NCBI GenBank assembly: GCA_012517095.1
Contig: JAAYVQ010000072.1
Span: forward strand, 1-38,974
Length of the DNA stretch: 38,974 nt
From: Phycisphaerae bacterium
Lineage (GTDB): Bacteria > Planctomycetota > Phycisphaerae > Sedimentisphaerales > Anaerohalosphaeraceae
Direction of reading: 5' to 3'
Both the position numbers and the translations under genes were made by a program. The notes below the pieces were generated by a model, which worked only from the letters and a program-made list of their open reading frames with translations, was not told the DNA's origin and made no database searches. Shown here one piece after another: positions 26,374 through 35,923 of this stretch. Position 1 is the stretch's first letter. Each line of letters begins with the position of its first letter.

Positions 26374-26661
26374 ATTCCCGCATTCGTGGTATCCCCGGCG
26401 CGTGGCCGCCACCGAGTGACGAATCCGAAGGATCGGAACGAGGTGGATGTTCGTTTGGATTGCCGGCTCTTCCACCGCTTCGGCGAACGCTTCGCCTTCG
26501 CGTTTTCTGCCACCCATCGCAAAATCCCGCCGTCCCTGCGGGACCGGTCGCGATATTCCTGTGACCTTCGTTGCCCTTGTACGGGCGGGTTTCAAACCCG
26601 CTCCTACCGGCCTTTGAGGAATTTCCTCTTTCAGATCAACCTGTAGCCCTGGAAACTTCCT

Positions 26662-26784
26662 ATCATCATCTTTGGCATCTTTGGAAAATTGATTGAATAT
26701 CCAAAGATAATGATCCAATCTCTTCCATCTTTGGGTTTTTAGGCTAAAAATCCAAAGGCACCAAAGATGTTCAAAGATGATGAT
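26662..26784. repeat. AT-rich imperfect inverted repeat
   Basis: Left arm ATCATCATCTTTGGCATCTTTGG (26662-26684); right arm CCAAAGATGTTCAAAGATGATGAT (26761-26784). Confidence 0.75.
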
Positions 26785-27090
26785 TCTGTCTCTCTGAACC
26801 ACCCAACAAATCCAGCCGAGTCGAATCGGGCCAGGACCACAACCATCGCCCCTGAAATCCCGATTTAGCGGTCTCAATCCCCAGGTCCCGCTTGGCTTCA
26901 CGAAGACGATTGTCCGAAATCTCGTACCCTCTGGCCCGTCGGAAGATTTCCTCGCTGTCCATCGGCTCTTTGCCTTCGAGTTGTTCCCGCAGGAACTGTT
27001 TGGCGTCGTGGAGTTTCTTGGAGCCGGGCTTGTCGCGGCGGTTGGCGAGGATCTCGTCGGTGTCGGGTTGGGCGAAGAAACGAACCCTGC
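26771..27090 (-). pseudogene. Relic of the C-terminus of a mobile-element-type AAA/RepA-like ATPase
   Basis: Minus-strand frame [87 protein letters not shown] matches the typical A..FL...L..G....EI...A...GIS..TLRRAK..LGV...K.GF.G.W.W.LP ending; no ATPase core in the window. Confidence 0.6.
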
Positions 27091-27101
27091 GGGTTGTTGG
27101 G

Positions 27102-27130
27102 TTGACAGGATCGGGCCGGTCCGTTAGACT
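27102..27130 (+). promoter_or_regulatory. Sigma-70-like promoter for the metabolic cassette
   Basis: TTGACA-N17-TAGACT, ending about 32 nt before ATG 27162. Confidence 0.65.
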
Positions 27131-27161
27131 GGCGGCTCGTCCAAACGGAACAGGAGAAACT

Positions 27162-28316
27162 ATGACGACGATTCATACGGCCGTGATTGGGGCGGGGTTT
27201 ATCGGCCCGGTGCATGTGGAGGGTTTGCTGCGGGCCGGAATACCGGTGCTCGGGATCCTCGGCGTAAGCCCGGAAGAATCCAAAGCCAGCGCCAAGCGGC
27301 TGGGCTTGAAGAAGGCCTACGAGAACTTCCAGCAGGTCCTCGACGACAAGGATGTCCAGGTCGTACACATCGCCACACCGAACCGGCTGCACTTCGATAT
27401 GGCCAGGAAGGCCCTGGAGGCCGGTAAGCATGTGCTGTGCGAAAAGCCGCTGGCGATGAACAGCAACCAATCCGCCGAGCTGGTCAAGATCGCCCGCAAG
27501 ACGGGGCTTGCCACCGGCGTCAACTACAACCTTCGCTATTATCCGCTGAATGTCGAAGCGGCCGATCGCGTCCGCAAGGGCCAGCTCGGCACGGTCTTTT
27601 CCGTCTGCGGGAGCTATGTGCAGGACTGGTTGCTGTATCCGACGGACTACAACTGGCGGGTGCTGGCCGAGGAAGGCGGCGAACTTCGCGCCGTGGCGGA
27701 TATCGGCACGCACTGGCTCGATCTGATCGGCGCGATCACCGGCCTGGAAGCCGAAGAGGTCTGCGCGGATCTGGCCACGGTGCATCCGGTGCGGCAGCGG
27801 CCGATCGGCGAGGTCCTGACCTTCAAGGGCAAGGAAGACCGCAAGGAGGTCAAACGCGAACCGGTGAATATTAATACAGAAGATTATGGATGTATTATGA
27901 TTCGATTCGGGGGCGGGGCCAGGGGTTGCCTGTGGGTTTCGCAGGTCACGGCCGGACGCAAGAATTGTCTGCGCTACGAATTGTCCGGGTCGAAGGAAGC
28001 TCTGGCCTGGTGCAGCGAACAGCCCAACGAGATGTGGATCGGTCACCGCCAGACGCCCAACGAGCTGCTGCTGCGGGACCCGTCGCTGGTGGGCGACGCG
28101 GCCCGGCGGTTCATCCATTATCCCGGCGGACACAACGAGGGATTCCCGGACACCTTCAAGCAGTGCTTCCGGGCCTTTTACGACGCGATTCGGTCGGGCA
28201 AACCCGCCGACGGAGGATATCCGACCTTCGCCGACGGGCATCGGGAGATCGTCCTGTGCGAGGCGATCTTGAAAAGCCATCGAGAACGAACATGGATTCC
28301 AATCCAGGGAGCGTAA
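27162..28316 (+). CDS. Gfo/Idh/MocA family oxidoreductase
   Basis: N-terminal Rossmann [26 protein letters not shown] and [39 protein letters not shown]; start ATG 27162 after AGGAG (track start 26892 runs antisense through the relic). Confidence 0.93.
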   Translation: MTTIHTAVIGAGFIGPVHVEGLLRAGIPVLGILGVSPEESKASAKRLGLKKAYENFQQVLDDKDVQVVHIATPNRLHFDMARKALEAGKHVLCEKPLAMNSNQSAELVKIARKTGLATGVNYNLRYYPLNVEAADRVRKGQLGTVFSVCGSYVQDWLLYPTDYNWRVLAEEGGELRAVADIGTHWLDLIGAITGLEAEEVCADLATVHPVRQRPIGEVLTFKGKEDRKEVKREPVNINTEDYGCIMIRFGGGARGCLWVSQVTAGRKNCLRYELSGSKEALAWCSEQPNEMWIGHRQTPNELLLRDPSLVGDAARRFIHYPGGHNEGFPDTFKQCFRAFYDAIRSGKPADGGYPTFADGHREIVLCEAILKSHRERTWIPIQGA

Positions 28317-28318
28317 TC

Positions 28319-29233
28319 ATGAAACTGGGATTTGTCAGTGCAATATTACCGGATTTGTCGCTGGAAGAAGTCGTGGACTTTGCGTCCAAGGAAGGATTTG
28401 CGTGCGTGGAGCTGATGTGCTGGCCGGTGGGCAAGGCCGAGCGGCGATACGCGGGCGTCACGCATGTGGATGTCGCGACGCTGGACAAGACCAAGTCCGA
28501 GGAGATCCTGTCGCTGATGGAATCGACGGATGTCCAGATCAGCGGGCTGGGCTATTATCCCAATCCGCTGTGTCCCAACCAGGCCGAGTCGAAACTGTAT
28601 GTCCAGCATATCAAGAAGGTCATCGCCGCGGCGCGAATGCTCAAGGTCAACCGGATGAACACCTTCGTCGGTCGCGACTGGACCAAGTCCGTCGATGACA
28701 ACTGGCCGCAGTTCCTGAAGGTCTGGAAGCCGATCATCCGTTACGCCGAGGATCAGGGTGTCAAGGTCGGGATCGAGAACTGCCCGATGTTCTTCACCCA
28801 CGACGAGTGGCCCGGCGGCAAGAATCTGGCGACCTGTCCGGCGATCTGGGACCGGATGTTCAACGACATCGACAGCAAATATTTCGGCCTCAATTTCGAT
28901 CCGTCGCACTTTGTGTGGCAGGAAATGGACTACATTTCCGTGCTGCGGGAATACGCCTCCAAGCTGTTCCACATCCACGCCAAGGACGCCCGGCTCGATC
29001 GCGACAAACTCAACCGCGTGGGACTGCTGGCCAATCCCAGCCAGTACCACACCCCCAAGCTCCCCGGACTGGGCGATGTCGATTGGGGTCGTTTCCTGGC
29101 GACGCTCGGCGAGACGGGCTATCGCGGACCGGTCTGCATCGAGGTCGAGGATCGCGTGTACGAAGGTTCCGTGGAACTTCGCAAGGCGGCGCTGCGGCAG
29201 AGCGGGCGATACCTCCAGCAGTTTATGCCGTAA
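28319..29233 (+). CDS. Sugar phosphate isomerase/epimerase (xylose isomerase-like TIM barrel)
   Basis: [33 protein letters not shown]...VKVGIENCP...[34 protein letters not shown]...[27 protein letters not shown]. Confidence 0.9.
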   Translation: MKLGFVSAILPDLSLEEVVDFASKEGFACVELMCWPVGKAERRYAGVTHVDVATLDKTKSEEILSLMESTDVQISGLGYYPNPLCPNQAESKLYVQHIKKVIAAARMLKVNRMNTFVGRDWTKSVDDNWPQFLKVWKPIIRYAEDQGVKVGIENCPMFFTHDEWPGGKNLATCPAIWDRMFNDIDSKYFGLNFDPSHFVWQEMDYISVLREYASKLFHIHAKDARLDRDKLNRVGLLANPSQYHTPKLPGLGDVDWGRFLATLGETGYRGPVCIEVEDRVYEGSVELRKAALRQSGRYLQQFMP

Positions 29234-29248
29234 AAGCTACAGGATATT

Positions 29249-29935
29249 ATGAATTATACATATCTTGATATTGCCAAGATGATCGACCACTCGCTGCTGA
29301 ATCCGACGCTGACGGACCGGCAGCTCGAAGAAGGTTGCCGATTGGCCCTGCAGTACGACACGGCCAGCGTGTGTATTCTGCCCTATGCGCTGAGCCGGTG
29401 TGCCCAGATCCTGCGCGGCAGCGATGTCAAGGCCAGCACGACGATCGGATTTCCCCACGGCGGTCACGCCACGGCCGTCAAGGTCGCCGAGACGCTGCGG
29501 GCTCTCGAAGACGGCGGCGAAGAACTGGACATGGTCGTCAATATCAGCAAGGTCCTCAGCGGCGACTGGGACTATGTCGCCCGGGATATCGCCGCGGTGA
29601 TCGAGCCGACCCACGCGGCCGGGCAGAAGGTCAAGGTGATCTTCGAGAATTGCTACTTAAACGATCCGCAGAAGATTCGACTGTGCGAAATCTGCACCGA
29701 ACTCAACGCCGACTGGGTCAAGACCTCCACCGGATACGGCGGCGGCGGGGCCACGCTGGAGGATCTGAAGCTGATGCGAAAGCACGCCGGCCCGCGGGTT
29801 CAGGTCAAGGCCGCCGGCGGCATCCGCGATCTGGACGCCCTGCTGGCCGTCCGCGCCATCGGCGTAACCCGCAGCGGCGCGACGAAAACCCGCGAGATCC
29901 TCGAGGAATGCAAACGCCGGCTGAGAATGGCGTAA
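29249..29935 (+). CDS. deoC: Deoxyribose-phosphate aldolase
   Basis: IAKMIDHSLLNPTLTD...CILPYAL...VKASTTIGFPHGGH...ELDMVVNISKVLSGDWDYV...KVIFENCYL...ADWVKTSTGYGGGGATLEDLKLMRKHAGPRVQVKAAGGIRDLD. Confidence 0.93.
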   Translation: MNYTYLDIAKMIDHSLLNPTLTDRQLEEGCRLALQYDTASVCILPYALSRCAQILRGSDVKASTTIGFPHGGHATAVKVAETLRALEDGGEELDMVVNISKVLSGDWDYVARDIAAVIEPTHAAGQKVKVIFENCYLNDPQKIRLCEICTELNADWVKTSTGYGGGGATLEDLKLMRKHAGPRVQVKAAGGIRDLDALLAVRAIGVTRSGATKTREILEECKRRLRMA

Positions 29936-29955
29936 TGTTCCCGTTGGCGAACCGG

Positions 29956-32043
29956 TTACGACGACATCGAAGTCACTGAGCTCATCTGTCGCTGAAGTTG
30001 GGAAAGCAATGTTTCCAATCGGGCGTACTGCGCGACCAATCGTTCCCGTTCTTTCTCCAGCCGCTCCTCTTCTTCCTCGATCCGATCGTTCTGGTTCTTG
30101 ATGGCCTGGTCGATCGATTTGGTCGTGATCGTCAAGCTGCCGTCCACCGAATCGAGATTGGTATTGAGGACATCGTACGCCGCCCCGGCGAATCCCTGCT
30201 TGACGGAAATCGTGGCCGTCAGCGGAGTCCCCGAGGTCTGGCTGACATCGACGGTGAACTGTAAGCTGTTTTCCGCGTACAGGGGCGTACCGTAACTGTT
30301 GAAGGTTGAATTTCCCGTCACCGTGTTCCCGCTGAATGTGGCATCGCGCCAGGTGGTTTCGCCGACTTCCCGGATCTGGGCGGAGGTGATCGCGGTCCCG
30401 TTGCCATAGACGCGGACTTCGTATTGACTGGCGGTGGTATATTTGTTGGCGGAATAAAACTTGATCGCGTCGCTGGTGGAATCGCCCGTCTTGTCGGTGC
30501 CGATCAGGTCCAGCACGCCGTTGTAATCATCCACGATGGCCTCGTCCAGGGCCTTTTCATCCAGTTCGAGCATACCTTCTGCGTTCAGCGTCAGACCGAT
30601 GTCCGAGGGGCTGGTGAAACTGTCCCGGGATCCGAAACCTTTTGTGGCCGAGTTGAACGGTTCCTTCATCTGGCTCCAGATCGTCAGGACATTGTATTCC
30701 GTGGATAAGATGCCGCGGGTCTTGCCGTCGGCATCAAACGCGGTCTTGTCTTTGATGTAGAGAACGGCGGCATTGTAGGTGGTGACGAGCGTATCGATTT
30801 TCTCTTTCAGGGCCTCGGTGTCGCGCGTGAGGTTGACTTCAATGTTGTCGTAGCCGGTTCCGTTGTAGGAAGTGTCGTGCAAATGCAAAGTGACGCCGGA
30901 GATCACATCGTCGATGGTGTTGGAACTTCGGCTGATCCAGTCGTCGGCGCCGGTCGGAAAGTCGTCCACCTTGATCAAGCTGTCCTGAGCGCTGCGGGTT
31001 TCGGTAAAGGTCGCCGGTGCGAAGGCGGCGACGCTGGCGGAAACCGTGCCCCCTTCGTCTCCGTCCAGAATGAAAGTCGGCAGGGCCAGCGATGCCGTTG
31101 AACCCGTGCCGGGCACAAAGCTCATCGCCAAGTCCAAGCTGCTGGCGCCGGAGGTTTTGTCCGTCAGACGAATCACGCCGTCCTCGTAAGTGGCGACGGC
31201 GGTCCGTACGCCGGCGGTTTCGAAGGCCTCGTTGATCTGCGTCAATACATCATCGATCGTGGTGTAATGGGTGACATCGAAGTAGTAGTCCACGGCCGTA
31301 TTGTCATGACGGGTCCCCGTGATATGGATCTGGTCGGCGGTCGAGCCGCTTTCCAATTCGCCGGTGAATCCGTCCAGGTCTTCCAGCTTGGTATCCACAT
31401 CCGCGGTTTCCCCGTTTTCCAGAAGCTCCGTGTTGGCCTTCCGGACTTCCGTGTTGGTGGCATTGACGGTGATCTGGTAATCGGAGCCGCTGTCTTTGCC
31501 GTTGAGGACCAGGTGATAGGCGTTGCCAGTCCCGCTGTCGTATTTGAGAATGCTGGCCGTCACGCCGGGGTTGTCGGTATCGTTGTTGATCAGGCCGACC
31601 ATGTCCTCCAGCGTGGTCTCCTCGGTGGTCTGGATGATCAGTTCCTTGTTGTTATACGAGAAAATGAAATTCCCCGCGCCGACATAGGCGGTGGAATTGG
31701 AGATGCCGCTGTGGACCCATCGTTCGGCGGTCGCCAGTTGCTTGACCTTGACAGAGTGGTTTCCTTCGTACGCGTCGGACGACGCTTCGGCCGAGATGAT
31801 GTCCGAATCGCTGGTTACGGCCTTGAATGACTTCAGGACGCTGCTGTTGTTGAGAGCCGACATTGCGGTCTTCACCGAAGTCAGTTTGCTTTGCAGCTCC
31901 GTATAGGCCTCTTTCTTGGTCTCGCTGACCGTCAGATTGGATTTCATCAGATTGAGCTTACGGCTGTTGACTTCCATGAGCTGCTCGATGATCTTGGCCG
32001 TATCGAGGCCGGTTGACAAACCTGGGAAACTGAGTGTGCCCAT
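29956..32043 (-). CDS. fliD: Flagellar filament cap protein FliD
   Basis: MGTLSFPGLSTGLDTAKIIEQLMEVNSRKLNLMKSNLTVSETKKEAYTELQSKL; C-terminal NQNDRIEEEEERLEKERERLVAQYARLETLLSQLQRQMSSVTSM; start ATG 32043. Confidence 0.93.
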   Translation of the reverse strand: MGTLSFPGLSTGLDTAKIIEQLMEVNSRKLNLMKSNLTVSETKKEAYTELQSKLTSVKTAMSALNNSSVLKSFKAVTSDSDIISAEASSDAYEGNHSVKVKQLATAERWVHSGISNSTAYVGAGNFIFSYNNKELIIQTTEETTLEDMVGLINNDTDNPGVTASILKYDSGTGNAYHLVLNGKDSGSDYQITVNATNTEVRKANTELLENGETADVDTKLEDLDGFTGELESGSTADQIHITGTRHDNTAVDYYFDVTHYTTIDDVLTQINEAFETAGVRTAVATYEDGVIRLTDKTSGASSLDLAMSFVPGTGSTASLALPTFILDGDEGGTVSASVAAFAPATFTETRSAQDSLIKVDDFPTGADDWISRSSNTIDDVISGVTLHLHDTSYNGTGYDNIEVNLTRDTEALKEKIDTLVTTYNAAVLYIKDKTAFDADGKTRGILSTEYNVLTIWSQMKEPFNSATKGFGSRDSFTSPSDIGLTLNAEGMLELDEKALDEAIVDDYNGVLDLIGTDKTGDSTSDAIKFYSANKYTTASQYEVRVYGNGTAITSAQIREVGETTWRDATFSGNTVTGNSTFNSYGTPLYAENSLQFTVDVSQTSGTPLTATISVKQGFAGAAYDVLNTNLDSVDGSLTITTKSIDQAIKNQNDRIEEEEERLEKERERLVAQYARLETLLSQLQRQMSSVTSMSS

Positions 32044-32053
32044 CGGGAACTCC

Positions 32054-34165
32054 TTATGTCGTCGAAACGATAGACGGATTTGCGGTTTGGTTGGGAGAAA
32101 CGGATGGCTCAAGAGATGCCCATTGTCCCAATTGCGTCAGCAACTGCTCGGCATCCGGATTCGGCCGGCGATTCAACTCGGCCCTGCAGGCCGCTATCGC
32201 CTGATCGTTCCGACCGAGTTGCACAAACGCCACGGCCCGGGCATAGTCCAGGCCGGACATCTCGAAACCTCCGCTGCGGGTTTCATCCATATAGACCAGC
32301 GCCTCATCGGGTCTTCCGGATCGGAGACGATCCACGGCGCACCGAAACAATTCCAGCGGTCGCTGATTTCCGGTCATGCTCCAGACCGATTGCGATAACC
32401 GGCCGGTTTTTGTCAGAGATTCAATCATCAGGGTACGATAGCGATCCCCCCGTTGCCGGAACGGTTCGCTGAATCGGCCCGCGTTGGTTTGCGCGTGGGA
32501 ATAAAAGGTCATCATCAGGTATTCGTGAAACCGGCATGTCCGCTCGGCCGGATCGGAAACTTGCGCCAGTTGCGGATACAGAATCTCGGCCGGATAGCGC
32601 GAGATCATCTCCTCCAGCGCCGCGGCGGTGATCTCGTTGCGCTGCTGATATTTCCGCGAAAGCCCCCCCGAGCCGACGCGATAATAATACGGCATGCTGC
32701 CGGCCACCCGGCTGAAGCGCATTTGTCCGGCGTTGCGGCAGAGAAAATCGAAATCGGCCGCCGTCTCGACCGGACGATACAGGCCCGTCCGCTCATACAG
32801 GGATCGCCGAACAAGACTTCCCGGTTCCGGAATAACGCTTTTGCCCAGCGTAAACAGAACGGCAATCAGGACCCGGCTGTCGCGAATCTCTTCGTACCGC
32901 CACACCACGCCCGTCGGCCGACCGGCATCATCCACCAGCGTCAGCCCGGCCGGATAATAATAGTCGGCGCCGGGGTTTTGCTCGGCATGTGCGACCATCG
33001 CCTGAATATATCCCGGAGCGATCGTGTCGTCGGAGTCCACCACCAGCAGGTAGTGTCCCTTCGCCTCGCCAATGGCCCGGTTTCGGGCGGCGGCGTAGTT
33101 GGCGTGGTCCTGATGGATAGATCGGATTCGCGGATCGCGGTATTCGGCAACGATCGCCGCCGTGTCGTCCGTGCTGCCGTCATCGACGATGAGAAGCTCG
33201 AACGGTTCATAATCCTGCGCGAGAATCGACTCGATCGCGCGGCGGATGTGTCCGGCGGCATTGTAGGCGGCCATCTCGACGGTCACCAAAGGCCGATGCG
33301 GGGGCGAGGGTTTCGTTTCTGTGCCGCCGCGAAAGACCAGTTCGGCTTCCTGATGGCAGGCCTGAGGAACAAACCCGGAATACAGCGTCACATCGATTGA
33401 ATGGCCCTGATCGAACAGATCGGAAAGTCGCTGGACGGAATAGGCCGGATCGGCGCCGTTTCGATTGGGACAGACGGTCTGCACGAGATTGACGGGATTG
33501 CAGAAGGCGACGGATTGTTCAAAGCACAGCAAGCCGGGCCGGGCCGCGGCGTAGAGTTGCGCGTTGGCGGCCATCAGGCCTTCCAGCGTATTGGGGTTGG
33601 TGAAGGGCAATTGCTCCAGCAGCGCCAGAAGTTCAGCCGTTCGGTAGAGACTGCTGGAGACTTCCAGCGGATAGCCAAAATCGTGGGGAGCTCCGGGCCA
33701 GGAAAATTTCACAATTTCCGGCGCGGCCGGAATAAAAGCGGGTTGGGCAGGCGGAACATCCCGCATGTAGCAGCGATGGATGTTGCGGCCCAGACGCAGG
33801 GAAAACCCGATTGCGTCCGGATGCGCCGCCAGCGCCGCGCAAATATCTCCGATCGAAAAGTCCCGCACAAACAGATTGTCATCGACCGCAAACAGAACCA
33901 TCTCCGACGGGCGAATCAGCGACAGAACCTGCGACCGAAACTCCGTCTCTTCGACGAACGCCACATCCGGATATCGTGTGCGCAACCGCCGATACTGATC
34001 GCCAACGCGCGGTGACGATGCCCGAAACAGAACCGCCAGCCGCATCGCCTGCGGATCGCGCAGATGCAGCCGCAGCGAATCCAGGACTGCCTGCAGTTGC
34101 ATCGCCCGGTCTTTGCTGAAGACAAGACCCAGAATATTCGATTGTGTCGGTTGACTCGCGTTCAT
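32054..34165 (-). CDS. Large glycosyltransferase: GT-like N-terminal domain, GT2 domain, TPR-like tail
   Basis: GT2 core VTVEMAAYNAAGHIRRAIESILAQDYEPFELLIVDDGSTDDTAAIVAEYRDPRIRSIHQDHANYAAARNRAIGEAKGHYLLVVDSDD; N-terminal VFSKDRAMQLQAVLDSL...LFAVDDNLFVRDF. Confidence 0.85.
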   Translation of the reverse strand: MNASQPTQSNILGLVFSKDRAMQLQAVLDSLRLHLRDPQAMRLAVLFRASSPRVGDQYRRLRTRYPDVAFVEETEFRSQVLSLIRPSEMVLFAVDDNLFVRDFSIGDICAALAAHPDAIGFSLRLGRNIHRCYMRDVPPAQPAFIPAAPEIVKFSWPGAPHDFGYPLEVSSSLYRTAELLALLEQLPFTNPNTLEGLMAANAQLYAAARPGLLCFEQSVAFCNPVNLVQTVCPNRNGADPAYSVQRLSDLFDQGHSIDVTLYSGFVPQACHQEAELVFRGGTETKPSPPHRPLVTVEMAAYNAAGHIRRAIESILAQDYEPFELLIVDDGSTDDTAAIVAEYRDPRIRSIHQDHANYAAARNRAIGEAKGHYLLVVDSDDTIAPGYIQAMVAHAEQNPGADYYYPAGLTLVDDAGRPTGVVWRYEEIRDSRVLIAVLFTLGKSVIPEPGSLVRRSLYERTGLYRPVETAADFDFLCRNAGQMRFSRVAGSMPYYYRVGSGGLSRKYQQRNEITAAALEEMISRYPAEILYPQLAQVSDPAERTCRFHEYLMMTFYSHAQTNAGRFSEPFRQRGDRYRTLMIESLTKTGRLSQSVWSMTGNQRPLELFRCAVDRLRSGRPDEALVYMDETRSGGFEMSGLDYARAVAFVQLGRNDQAIAACRAELNRRPNPDAEQLLTQLGQWASLEPSVSPNQTANPSIVSTT

Positions 34166-34168
34166 TCT

Positions 34169-35923
34169 CTATCGTACGCCGCCGGAAACCAGCGGTTCAC
34201 TCGCCTTTGTCTTGGGTACCCCGGAAGCATTGACCTCGAATTCACTCGTGCACATCCTGTTATCGGCTAAAAGGGTTTGCAATTCACGCATCCAAATGTC
34301 CCAAGTCGGCCGCTCTTTCGGCGAAACCATACTCTCGGCGAGCAACTGGCCGGCGGCCGAAAACTGCGTATCAACGGTGCGCTCTTCCGTTTTATGGGCC
34401 GTGACAATCACATTCGAAAGGAAGGGCTCCTGCGACCAGGATTTTTCCTCTTTGTGCAATCCCCCGAATCCCAGCGCCGACAGCGTCCGCTGGAACCGTT
34501 CGGCAAACCAGTGATCGACATGATACGCCCATTTTGCGGCCTGATCGCCGGCCAGATGGCGAACCACGGCCATCTTGGTTTTCCAGGCCGCATTGGACAA
34601 CAGCGTCCGGGCGCTGCCGATCAGGTCGGGCGTTTCGATGCACAGTACGCCGCCGACTCTGAGCCATTGGTGCCAGCGAATCAACAAGGCAAGAGCGGTA
34701 ACGCGGTTGAAATGCTCGAAGACATGGTGCAGACGAATCTCATCGACCGTCCTATCGGGAAACCGCAGCGTCGTGATATCGGCATGAATGTCGGCGCCGA
34801 GCTTGGGAATCGTGGTGTGCTCGCTGGGCGGGTAATCAATGTTGACATAGCCGTCGAACTTCCACTGCCCGCAGCCCAGGTGCAGACGCAGGGGCTTTCC
34901 CGGCGACCACAAGCCCGCCCGCTGAATGCGGGACAACAGTTCGCCATCCGGCCATACCGCCGGTTTCGATGGAGCCACCGGTAAGGGTGGGCCGCAACGA
35001 TCGATCCATTTGCGGATCAGCGGATGATCACAACCACCGGAGACGGCCCTCATCAAACTGTCGCGCGCGGCGTTCCCTTGGCGATATTGAATTTGCGCCA
35101 GCCCCTTCCACAGATGCTCAATGGAGGCATCCGGGGTTCGCATGAACGCGGGAATCTGAAGGATATCGGCCATCTCATCGGACCAGAGAAGCCGGCGCGG
35201 GGTTGGTTCTTCTGTCGAAACGAAATGCCGCCACTTGTCGAGGTATCGGGCGATATCTTCGGCGCTGGTCTGGGCGTTGGTATTTTTCTGGTTGTCGAGG
35301 ACATTGTTGTGGAGAACAAAACAGCCCGGCAGCGGAACCAATTGACGGCCGGACTGATAGAGCTTGTAGCACAGATCGCCGTCGGCACAATAGAACAGGT
35401 AGGATTCGTCGATGCCGCCGACGGCGGAGAACGCGTCCATCCGAATCAGGCCATAATTCATCAGGAGTTTGTGGCCGTAAGTAAAGTCGATACCGAACTT
35501 GTCCCAGTCAGGCCGCGTGTGAAGATTCTTGTAGAAGAAAATGCCTCCCGCCACGGAGGATGCCAGGGAGTCCAGATAGCGTACGGCCTGGGTCATGCTG
35601 TCGGGGCCGAAAACGATATCGTCGCTGGCATACATGGCATAGCGGCCTCGGGCTCGGGCGAATCCAAAATTGTACAACTGCGGCCAGGAATGCCGACCGG
35701 GGCCAAAGTGTTCGAATTCGTTGAAGACCTGCGTGATGTTGTGCTTTCGAAGAACCGACCGCGTTTGGTCCGTCGAACCGCCTTCGACAACAATGACCTC
35801 CAGCGAAACCCCGCGGGCGGCCGGCTTGAGACTGGTAAGCATCGCATCCAAAAGTGAGTCGCGATTTTTCGTGCATACGACAATGCTGACATCGACACCC
35901 GTTGGCGTAAAGTTTGAGTTCAT
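34169..35923 (-). CDS. GT2 glycosyltransferase fused to class I SAM methyltransferase-like domain
   Basis: GT2: VSIVVCTKNRDSLLDAMLTSLKPAARGVSLEVIVVEGGSTDQT...YAMYASDDIVFG; MTase: LRLHLGCGQWKFDGYVNIDYPP...DEIRLHHVFEHFNRVTALALLIRWHQWLRVGGVLCIETPDL. Confidence 0.87.
   Translation of the reverse strand: MNSNFTPTGVDVSIVVCTKNRDSLLDAMLTSLKPAARGVSLEVIVVEGGSTDQTRSVLRKHNITQVFNEFEHFGPGRHSWPQLYNFGFARARGRYAMYASDDIVFGPDSMTQAVRYLDSLASSVAGGIFFYKNLHTRPDWDKFGIDFTYGHKLLMNYGLIRMDAFSAVGGIDESYLFYCADGDLCYKLYQSGRQLVPLPGCFVLHNNVLDNQKNTNAQTSAEDIARYLDKWRHFVSTEEPTPRRLLWSDEMADILQIPAFMRTPDASIEHLWKGLAQIQYRQGNAARDSLMRAVSGGCDHPLIRKWIDRCGPPLPVAPSKPAVWPDGELLSRIQRAGLWSPGKPLRLHLGCGQWKFDGYVNIDYPPSEHTTIPKLGADIHADITTLRFPDRTVDEIRLHHVFEHFNRVTALALLIRWHQWLRVGGVLCIETPDLIGSARTLLSNAAWKTKMAVVRHLAGDQAAKWAYHVDHWFAERFQRTLSALGFGGLHKEEKSWSQEPFLSNVIVTAHKTEERTVDTQFSAAGQLLAESMVSPKERPTWDIWMRELQTLLADNRMCTSEFEVNASGVPKTKASEPLVSGGVR

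Noticed and set aside
26224-26901. 225-aa minus-strand ORF over the repeat island
   Set aside because: Translation of palindromic repeats (NPGNKSRGF repeated); not a credible protein.
26898-28280. 460-aa minus-strand ORF
   Set aside because: Antisense to the Gfo/Idh/MocA oxidoreductase, composition typical of shadow ORFs.
32453-33400. 315-aa plus-strand ORF
   Set aside because: Antisense to the GT2 gene at 32054-34165.
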